This document shows positions 1 through 5,231 of a stretch of 22,788 bases of DNA, in pieces. This DNA is from an uncultured Prevotella sp. Its GTDB lineage: Bacteria > Bacteroidota > Bacteroidia > Bacteroidales > Bacteroidaceae. Under the pieces are notes generated by a model. That model was not told the DNA's origin and made no database searches. It worked only from the letters and a program-made list of their open reading frames with translations. A program made the translations under genes and the position numbers. The stretch lies in NCBI GenBank assembly GCA_900543975.1, contig UQTI01000049.1, positions 1 to 22,788 on the forward strand, given 5' to 3'. Each line of letters begins with the position of its first letter. Position 1 is the stretch's first letter.

Positions 1-54
1 TTAGGATACAAGATTCTCAATCTTGGCATAGGGGTTCGATTCCCCTATCCACTA
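1..54 (+). tRNA. tRNA-Glu (anticodon CTC), 3' part only
   Basis: The 5' end lies outside the window. What remains folds as the end of a tRNA. The anticodon stem CAAGA/TCTTG (9-13 and 21-25) encloses the seven-base loop TTCTCAA, which puts anticodon CTC at 16-18. The T arm is AGGGG-TTCGATT-CCCCT (30-46). The acceptor 3' strand ATCCACT (47-53) is followed by discriminator A. No CCA is encoded. The D-arm remnant TTAGGATAC resembles glutamate tRNAs. The isotype is read from the anticodon and cannot be checked against the missing 5' half. Confidence 0.85.
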
Positions 55-117
55 CTTAAAAGCAACTGTTACCTCAAGAAGGTAGAATTTTTTTTAAATC
101 TACGGATATAAGGAGAG

Positions 118-171
118 ATGATGTGCAGATATACAACAAGTATTGACGCCATCACTTTTTTTGTTTTATAA
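118..171 (+). CDS. possible 17-codon leader ORF upstream of the outer-membrane protein gene
   Basis: An unusually good Shine-Dalgarno sequence (AAGGAGAG, about 110-117) sits directly before ATGATG. The frame then runs 17 codons (MMCRYTTSIDAITFFVL) to TAA, ending 23 bp before the TTG start of the next gene. Strong Shine-Dalgarno sites are uncommon in Bacteroidetes, which is the main reason to list it. It has no recognisable family and may be chance. The rest of 55-194 holds only a weak hairpin near 90-107 and no convincing TTTG/TAnnTTTG promoter. Confidence 0.2.
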   Translation: MMCRYTTSIDAITFFVL

Positions 172-194
172 CGATCCATTTTGAAACGATTCTT

Positions 195-2462
195 TTGAAA
201 CACAACTTGTTCCATATAACCTCTTTCTTCTCGGGCCCTCGTCGCGCGATGGCCTTAAGCTTATATGTTCTCGCTCCTGTGCTCGCTTCCGTGCTGCTTT
301 CAGCCTGTTCGTCAAACAAGTTTCTTGCCGACGATGAGTGCCTGCTCTCCAAAGTGGAGCTTAAGAGCGACAACAAAGCCGTGGCAACAGAACCCCTCGT
401 ACCTTACATACGCCAGAAAGCCAACTCGAAGTGGTTTTCGCTCTTTAAGGTTCCTCTCGGCACCTATTGTCTCTCGGGCAAAGACACCACCCGTTGGATA
501 AACCGCGTGCTCAGAGCCATGGGCGAAGCGCCCGTGGTGTTCGACTCGGCCCAGGCCGTAGCCACATGCTCAGACCTGCAGATGGCCATGCGCAACATGG
601 GCTACCTGCAAGCCACAGCCTCTTTCAGCACCAAGAGCCACAAGAAGAAAACAAGCGTGACCTACAACCTCCATCCTGCCGACCCCTTCTCTGTGGGAAC
701 CATGCGTACCGTGGTCGAAGACGACAGCCTGAAGCAAAAGTTTATTTCGGGTCAGATGGGAGAGTGCTCCATAAAAAAGGGTGGACGTTTCTCCATCGAT
801 GCTCTCAACGGAGAGCGCAAACGCATAACGCGGCTGCTCAACGACAACGGCTATTATCGTTTCAACAAAGATTTTATCAGCTTCGAGGCCGACTCTGCCG
901 ACGCGCTCAAACGTCAGGTCGACCTAACGATGTATCTGCATAAGTATAAGTTTAACAACAACAGCCCGGAGCAAAACCATCGTTGTTATCTTATCAATTC
1001 GATACGCTACGTCAGCGGCGACGACAGCACCCGCATTCCGCTGCGCGAGAGTGTGTTACACGACAACACATCGTTGCGTGAGGGAAAACCCTACAGCGCC
1101 ACAGATCTGCAAAACACCTACAACCGCTTCGCTCGTCTCGCAGCCGTGCGTTACACCAACATTCGTTTCACGGAACAGCCCGACACGGCCTTGCTCGACT
1201 GCCAGATTCAGGTGAGCATGAACAAGCCAAACTCTGTCTCCTTCCAGCCCGAAGGCACCAACACGGCCGGAGACCTCGGAGCTGCTGCCACGCTTACCTA
1301 TGAGAACCGTAACATCTTCCACGGCTCAGAGGTGTGGAGCGTGCAGATGCGTGCTGCCTATGAGGCAATAACAGGGTTGGAGGGCTATCAGAATCAAAAC
1401 TACATGGAGTATGGGCTTGAGTCGAAACTGCTCTTCCCGCGTTTCCTCGCACCTTTCATCTCGTCTTCGTTCAGACGAAACAGCACGGCCAAGTCGGAGC
1501 TCGCCATGAGCTACAATCTGCAGAACCGTCCCGAGTTTCATCGCCGCGTCTTCACCTCAACATGGCGTTACCTGTGGGCAGAACCCCATCACCACACCAC
1601 CTACCGCTTCGACCTCGTAGACCTCAACTATGTCTACATGCCGTGGATCTCGAAGACCTTCAAGGAAGATTATCTTGACGATGTGTCAAACCGCAACGCC
1701 ATCCTGCGTTACAACTATGAGGATCTGTTCATCATGAAGATAGGCGCAGGTCTGACCTATAACGACGGCACCCATGTGCTGCGTGCCAACATCGAGACGG
1801 CCGGCAACCTGCTCAGCGCCTTCTCTCACGCTGTGGGCACACGTGTCAACAACTACGGGCAGCGCACGCTCTTCAACATTGCCTTCGCACAATATGCCAA
1901 GTTCGATTTCGACTATACCCACCTCCTCACCTTTGACGAGCACAACACGCTCGCTCTCCATGCAGGGTTTGGTGTTGCTTATCCTTACGGCAACAGCAAC
2001 ATCCTGCCGTTCGAGAAACGCTATTTCTCGGGAGGAGCAAGCTCCGTGCGCGGATGGGGCGTGAGAGAGCTCGGACCGGGCAGGTTCAAGGGGACCGACG
2101 GACGCATCGACTTCATAAACCAGACGGGCGACATGAAGCTCGACCTCAACGCCGAGCTGCGCACATACCTGTTCTGGAAGTTTAACGGCGCCTTCTTCAT
2201 AGACGCAGGCAACATCTGGACCCTTCGCTCTTACGCCGAGCAGCCGGGCGGACAGTTTCGCTTCAACGAGTTTTACAAGCAGATAGCCGTGGCTTACGGT
2301 CTCGGCCTTCGTCTTAACCTCGACTATTTCGTCTTGCGTTTCGACGCAGGCATGAAAGCCGTCAACCCTGCCTATGAGACAAGCCGCGAACATTACCCCA
2401 TCATGCACCCCTCCTTCAGCCGCGACTTCTCGTTCCACTTCGCCGTGGGTCTGCCGTTCTAA
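195..2462 (+). CDS. BamA/TamA-family outer-membrane lipoprotein (surface antigen, Omp85 type)
   Basis: The 755-residue product looks like an outer-membrane beta-barrel of the Omp85 superfamily, which inserts or translocates proteins at the outer membrane. A signal sequence with PRR before a hydrophobic core ends in the lipobox LLSAC, with Cys38 as the likely lipidated residue. The middle (about 50-340) looks like POTRA-type repeats. The C-terminal half is rich in alternating aromatic strands. Around residues 612-620 the segment GGASSVRGW matches the conserved VRGF/Y motif of the barrel's loop 6, and the protein ends in a phenylalanine (VGLPF). The frame is closed by TGA at 144-146, so the only starts are TTG at 195 or ATG at 249. 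TTG is preferred because it supplies the basic n-region. Bacteroidales carry several such lipidated paralogues beside the essential BamA, and the client is unknown. It is followed by repeats and a hairpin, with no partner gene. Confidence 0.85.
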   Translation: MKHNLFHITSFFSGPRRAMALSLYVLAPVLASVLLSACSSNKFLADDECLLSKVELKSDNKAVATEPLVPYIRQKANSKWFSLFKVPLGTYCLSGKDTTRWINRVLRAMGEAPVVFDSAQAVATCSDLQMAMRNMGYLQATASFSTKSHKKKTSVTYNLHPADPFSVGTMRTVVEDDSLKQKFISGQMGECSIKKGGRFSIDALNGERKRITRLLNDNGYYRFNKDFISFEADSADALKRQVDLTMYLHKYKFNNNSPEQNHRCYLINSIRYVSGDDSTRIPLRESVLHDNTSLREGKPYSATDLQNTYNRFARLAAVRYTNIRFTEQPDTALLDCQIQVSMNKPNSVSFQPEGTNTAGDLGAAATLTYENRNIFHGSEVWSVQMRAAYEAITGLEGYQNQNYMEYGLESKLLFPRFLAPFISSSFRRNSTAKSELAMSYNLQNRPEFHRRVFTSTWRYLWAEPHHHTTYRFDLVDLNYVYMPWISKTFKEDYLDDVSNRNAILRYNYEDLFIMKIGAGLTYNDGTHVLRANIETAGNLLSAFSHAVGTRVNNYGQRTLFNIAFAQYAKFDFDYTHLLTFDEHNTLALHAGFGVAYPYGNSNILPFEKRYFSGGASSVRGWGVRELGPGRFKGTDGRIDFINQTGDMKLDLNAELRTYLFWKFNGAFFIDAGNIWTLRSYAEQPGGQFRFNEFYKQIAVAYGLGLRLNLDYFVLRFDAGMKAVNPAYETSREHYPIMHPSFSRDFSFHFAVGLPF

Positions 2463-2552
2463 TGAATGTTGAATTTTGAATTTTGAATGTTGAATTGTTG
2501 CGGCGGTTGCCGCAATTAGGAATTGTTGAATGTTCAATTATCTATTTTCTTC
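2463..2552 (+). repeat. intergenic GAATTTTGAA-type repeat with a G/C hairpin
   Basis: Directly after the stop codon are several copies of TTGAATTTTGAA/TTGAATGTTGAA, interrupted by the hairpin TTGCGGC-GGTT-GCCGCAA (2498-2515). The same words recur in the pyrF-prfA gap and after the acetyltransferase gene near 22045. The stretch 2553-2640 is A-rich low-complexity sequence with no gene. Confidence 0.7.
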
Positions 2553-2641
2553 GCTTTTCGCTCTAAAGCGCCAGCCGTTTCCATACAGATAAAGACACAT
2601 AAAGAAACAAAACAAAAAAACAAAACAAAAAAAAACAAAAA

Positions 2642-2687
2642 AAACAAGCTTATGGCCAGGGCTTTTGCCTTTGCCATAAGCTTGTTT
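2642..2687. terminator. bidirectional hairpin terminator, strongest for minus-strand transcripts
   Basis: Arms at 2642-2656 and 2673-2687 (AAACAAGCTTATGGC and its exact complement) form a perfect 15-bp stem, with a further GGGC/GCCT stem inside. Read on the minus strand, the stem is followed by very long U-rich sequence (the A-rich tract 2600-2641). It therefore best terminates the small peptide gene at 2776-3000. On the plus strand it would close the outer-membrane protein transcript. Confidence 0.85.
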
Positions 2688-2775
2688 CTTTATTGTTTGG
2701 ACCATGCATGTAGACCATGCCTGTCTTCCCGGTCTCACACACTAACCGTCGACAAGCATAACGTCATGAGATCTT

Positions 2776-3000
2776 TCAACGGTTAATACCTGTATAATCG
2801 TTATATTTTATATAGTTATCATCGTTAATCTCTTCCAGCTCGTCGTCAAAACCGTCGTTGGCCCGAGCACCCATGGACCCTGGATAATTTTCCGATGAAG
2901 AGTTTTTTATGCCAATATAAATATCGCCGCACAAAGCCTCTTCGCCAATCCTGACATCGTGAATTTCAGGCTTAATGTATGTTTTCCTAACTATTTTCAT
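2776..3000 (-). CDS. small peptide of unknown function, Prevotella-type KTYIKPEI family
   Basis: The product is a 74-residue acidic peptide with no membrane segment. It starts MKIVRKTYIKPEI, carries EEALCGD at about residues 20-26, then a Ser/Asn/Gly-rich middle. It ends in a D/E/N/Y-rich tail that includes the segment GARANDGFDDELEE. Many short Prevotella proteins share this layout: a K-YIKP-I-V head, a short 'LxA/G' joint and an ARxNxxFDD tail. Their function is not established to my knowledge. The start has a plausible ribosome site (AGGGA, about five bases before the ATG) and the transcript ends at the perfect hairpin at 2642-2687. No promoter is evident in the 63 bp upstream, and a decayed gene remnant on the same strand lies just ahead. 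A processed or exported peptide is possible but is inference only. Confidence 0.6.
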   Translation of the reverse strand: MKIVRKTYIKPEIHDVRIGEEALCGDIYIGIKNSSSENYPGSMGARANDGFDDELEEINDDNYIKYNDYTGINR

Positions 3001-3063
3001 AATTCCCTGAATTTTTAGTTGTTCATTTTTATCTTTGGCTATTGAGGATGTCAGAAAAACTGT

Positions 3064-3210
3064 TTATCTAACAACCACCTTTCGGCCGTTCCAAATGTAC
3101 ACGCCCTTAGGCAGGTTCTTCAGAGAGTGGCCCACCACGTCACCTTGCAGGTTATAGACCTTGCCTGCTTCCGAAGCTGCTTTGCCCTCAACGTTGGTTA
3201 TAATGTTTAG
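3064..3210 (-). pseudogene. 3' remnant of a secreted-protein gene (C-terminal tail only)
   Basis: The minus strand reads without interruption through a typical Bacteroidales C-terminal tail: NVEGKAASEAGKVYNLQGD, then a segment with LKNLPKGVYIWNGRKVVVR and stop. The pattern 'VYNLQG...KGVYIxNGKKVVxK' is the usual end of many secreted or surface Prevotella proteins. Upstream (3211-3315) the frame stays open but turns into extremely A/T-rich sequence encoding F, I, Y and N. It has no ATG and reaches a stop near 3316, so no protein body is attached. I read it as the tail of a gene whose front was deleted. The stop lies 63 bp ahead of the small peptide gene on the same strand. Confidence 0.65.
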
Positions 3211-3285
3211 TATTTTTATATTATTAATAATGAATGGAATATAGGTGTATTGGAAATGTATATAAAATTGAAAAAAGAAAAAGTT

Positions 3286-3298
3286 TGTAAAAATTACA
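3286..3298. promoter_or_regulatory. candidate operator TGTAA-N3-TTACA upstream of perR
   Basis: This is a perfect 5-3-5 inverted repeat eight bases before the -33 element of the perR promoter. A second perfect A/T palindrome, ATTATTAATAAT, lies at 3220-3231 and is closer in style to PerR/Fur boxes. Autoregulation by PerR is common in the family. The assignment here is inference from position and symmetry only. Confidence 0.3.
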
Positions 3299-3305
3299 GA
3301 TTTTA

Positions 3306-3337
3306 TTTGGCGGTTTCAAATATAGTTGCTATCTTTG
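3306..3337 (+). promoter_or_regulatory. perR-rubrerythrin promoter, Bacteroidetes type
   Basis: The -33 element TTTG (3306-3309), a 20-bp spacer and the -7 element TATCTTTG (3330-3337) fit TTTG-N19-21-TAnnTTTG. Transcription would begin near 3341-3344, leaving a leader of about 20 bases before the ATG at 3365. This rules out the longer reading frame that opens at 3326 inside the promoter. Confidence 0.75.
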
Positions 3338-3364
3338 CATCGAAATAAAAAAGAAGACAACAAT

Positions 3365-3808
3365 ATGTACGAACCAGATGCGTATAACCGATTAGTTGCC
3401 TGTGGGCTACGTCCCTCGATGCAAAGGCTTGCCATAATGAGATATCTTATGTTGCATGCCACCCATCCCACGATAGAGGATATCTTTCGCGATTTGAAAG
3501 GGGAGATTCCAACACTCAGTCGCACGACGTTGTATAACACCTTGCGCTTGTTCGCAGAGAACAAAGCAGCGCAGATGATAACCATAGACGACCATCATGT
3601 GTGTTACGACGGCGACATGCGGCCTCATGTACATTTCTTATGCAAGAATTGTGGCAAGGTAATCGATTTGTTTGATGTGCCTGCACCAAGCTGTGATGAG
3701 GTGAAAGAGGTTTGTGGACATAAGGTTGATGATGTGCAGCTCTATTATAGAGGCATCTGTTCTGAATGTCAAGAAAAAACAGGGTCGTTGGCTAAAACCA
3801 CGGCTTGA
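3365..3808 (+). CDS. perR: Fur-family peroxide-responsive repressor, PerR type
   Basis: The 147-residue product has an N-terminal winged helix (about 1-80, including LSRTTLYNTLRL as recognition helix) and a C-terminal metal-binding dimerisation domain. Structural zinc is expected at C93-x2-C96 and C132-x2-C135. Spacing matches Bacillus subtilis PerR at all five regulatory metal ligands: H34, D82, H88, H90 and D101, corresponding to H37, D85, H91, H93 and D104. An aspartate at the last position is what separates PerR from Fur, so peroxide sensing by metal-catalysed His oxidation is the likely mode. The ATG at 3365 is chosen because the promoter overlaps the longer frame. Rubrerythrin follows after 45 bp with no terminator between, so the two are probably co-transcribed and peroxide-induced. 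Confidence 0.88.
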   Translation: MYEPDAYNRLVACGLRPSMQRLAIMRYLMLHATHPTIEDIFRDLKGEIPTLSRTTLYNTLRLFAENKAAQMITIDDHHVCYDGDMRPHVHFLCKNCGKVIDLFDVPAPSCDEVKEVCGHKVDDVQLYYRGICSECQEKTGSLAKTTA

Positions 3809-3853
3809 ATTACAATAACATTAACAATAACAAAAAATTAAAACAATAACATT

Positions 3854-4414
3854 ATGAAAAAGAAGTTTATTTGCACCGTTTGCGGTTATATCTATGAGGG
3901 AACAGAAGCTCCCGAGTCTTGTCCCGTATGCCACGCCCCCAAGAGCAAGTTTAAGGAGATGGATGAGGTAGGTGACCAGCCTGCTTTCGCTACTGTTCAC
4001 ACTCTTGGTGCTGCTCGTAAGGAGGAGGCTAACGCCGAGATGATCAAGGACCTTGAGACCCACTTCAATGGCGAGTGTGGCGAGGTAGGTATGTATCTGG
4101 CCATGAGCCGTCAGGCAGACCGCGAGGGCTATCCTGAGATTGCTGAGGCTTTCAAGCGTTACGCTTTCGAGGAGGCTGAGCACGCAAGCAAGTTTGCTGA
4201 GCTGCTGGGTGACGTGTTGAAGGATACCAAGAGCAACCTTGAGGCTCGTATCGCTGCTGAGCGTGGCGCTTGCGAAGACAAGTTCCGTATTGCCAAGAAC
4301 GCTAAGGCTGCCGGCATGGACGCCACACACGATACCGTTCATGAGATGGCTAAGGACGAGGCTCGCCATTGTGCTGGCTTCATGGGTCTCTACAAGAGAT
4401 ACTTTGCTAAGTAA
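3854..4414 (+). CDS. rbr: rubrerythrin with N-terminal rubredoxin domain (reverse-type NADH peroxidase)
   Basis: The 186-residue product reduces hydrogen peroxide to water in the cytoplasm of anaerobes. A rubredoxin-like Fe(SCys)4 site comes first (C7-x2-C10 and C23-x2-C26). The ferritin-like di-iron four-helix domain follows (about 55-186), with the glutamate/histidine motifs GECGEVGMY, EEAEHA and DEARH. Classical rubrerythrin has the opposite domain order, so this is the 'reverse' form. It lies directly behind perR, the usual setting for a PerR target. The 45-bp gap contains repeated ACAATAAC-like words but no clear promoter. The gene is followed by a 20-bp tandem repeat and a terminator. 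Codons are G-ending and well conserved, as expected for a highly expressed gene. Confidence 0.93.
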   Translation: MKKKFICTVCGYIYEGTEAPESCPVCHAPKSKFKEMDEVGDQPAFATVHTLGAARKEEANAEMIKDLETHFNGECGEVGMYLAMSRQADREGYPEIAEAFKRYAFEEAEHASKFAELLGDVLKDTKSNLEARIAAERGACEDKFRIAKNAKAAGMDATHDTVHEMAKDEARHCAGFMGLYKRYFAK

Positions 4415-4420
4415 GAACAC

Positions 4421-4577
4421 TTTAGATCCCTATAAAGGGATTTAGGTCTCTATAAAGGGATTTAGATTTCTATAGGGAAATAATATTTCATAAGTGGAAT
4501 AATATTTCTATAAGTAAATAAGGTTTCTAATGGGAAAAATATTTCTCTAAATAGAAATTATATTTCTATAAAAGAAC
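4421..4577 (+). repeat. eight-unit degenerate 20-bp tandem repeat after rubrerythrin
   Basis: Units begin at 4421, 4441, 4461, 4481, 4500, 4519, 4538 and 4558, each 19-20 bp. The first two differ at only two positions (TTTAGATCCCTATAAAGGGA against TTTAGGTCTCTATAAAGGGA). Later units drift step by step but keep a TTTCTATAA-like core. The early units contain a small inverted repeat TCCC-TATAAA-GGGA. The array fills the space between the rubrerythrin stop and the terminator and has no open frame of note. Confidence 0.9.
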
Positions 4578-4630
4578 AGGATGTCTTAACACAATTGATA
4601 GTTGTTGTGTGTAAGACATCCTGTTTTTTT
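4575..4630. terminator. strong hairpin terminator between rubrerythrin and bcp
   Basis: AACAGGATGTCTTA (4575-4588) pairs with TAAGACATCCTGTT (4612-4625), and ACACAA/TTGTGT extends the stem inward. A run of T at 4624-4630 follows on the plus strand. The other strand has a shorter T-rich tail (CTTTTATAG). It serves as a shared terminator for the convergent rubrerythrin and bcp transcripts. The stretch 4631-4714 shows no gene. Confidence 0.9.
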
Positions 4631-4714
4631 ATATGGCGTTTTAAGTTTCTATGCAATTATGGCAGAACTTGTGTGGTACGTTCTTTTGCCATATTCTTCC
4701 TGACGCTTGGTGCT

Positions 4715-5182
4715 TTATAGACAATTGGTGTCAGCCATCAGTTTGAACATATCGTTTTTGTATTTTTTAATTTCGTTTGGCGTGAATATTTTCTCTATCA
4801 CGCCATCCTCATTAACAAGATATGTTGTGCGCAGGATGCCGATGGTCTTACGTCCACATGTCACCTTCTCGCCCCAGCAGCCGAGCTCCTGAAGCAAGGT
4901 TGTCTCTGTGTCGGCAATAAGAGGAAACTGCAACCCATGAGCGTCGGCAAACTTCTTCTGTAGGGTTTGTTTGTCTTTGCTTACACCAATAATGTCGTAA
5001 CCGGCAGCAGCCAACTCTTCCTTGTGTGCCTGCAACGAGCAGGCTTCTGTTGTGCATCCGCTGGTGTTGGCTTTAGGATAACTGTAAAGCACGATCTTGC
5101 GACCACGATAGTCGCTTGCCTTTATCTCTTTTCCGTCTTGGTCCATGCCAAGTATTTCCGGTATCTTATCTCCAATATTCAT
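4715..5182 (-). CDS. bcp: thioredoxin-dependent thiol peroxidase, BCP/PrxQ-type peroxiredoxin
   Basis: The 155-residue product reduces hydrogen peroxide and alkyl hydroperoxides with electrons from thioredoxin. The peroxiredoxin signature PxxxTxxC is present as PKANTSGC. Cys43 is the peroxidatic cysteine and Cys48 (TTEAC) the resolving cysteine five residues later, the BCP/PrxQ arrangement. The usual TPGCT reads TSGCT here, a mild variant. Later conserved features are GVSKD and PLIADTE. It lies 49 bp behind the PBP1A gene on the same strand and converges on perR-rubrerythrin. Either read-through from the PBP1A transcript or a weak local promoter could drive it. I see no TAnnTTTG element in the short gap. 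Confidence 0.93.
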   Translation of the reverse strand: MNIGDKIPEILGMDQDGKEIKASDYRGRKIVLYSYPKANTSGCTTEACSLQAHKEELAAAGYDIIGVSKDKQTLQKKFADAHGLQFPLIADTETTLLQELGCWGEKVTCGRKTIGILRTTYLVNEDGVIEKIFTPNEIKKYKNDMFKLMADTNCL

Positions 5183-5231
5183 AGTTGTACAGATTTTGTA
5201 AAATCAAATGTTTGTTTCTTTATCGACCCCC

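Noticed and set aside
1686..2537. Long antisense open frame over the outer-membrane protein gene
   Set aside because: It is a shadow of the plus-strand gene. It begins in GAATTTTGAA repeat DNA and has no family motifs. Similar antisense frames over lpxC, pyrF, purC and phoH were rejected for the same reason.
3326..3364. Longer N-terminus for PerR (extra MLSLHRNKKEDNN)
   Set aside because: The frame opens inside the -7 promoter element, and the family homology begins at the ATG at 3365.
3821..4420. Antisense open frame covering rubrerythrin
   Set aside because: Rubrerythrin on the plus strand has clear metal-binding motifs, while the antisense product is Leu/Ser-rich with no recognisable domain.
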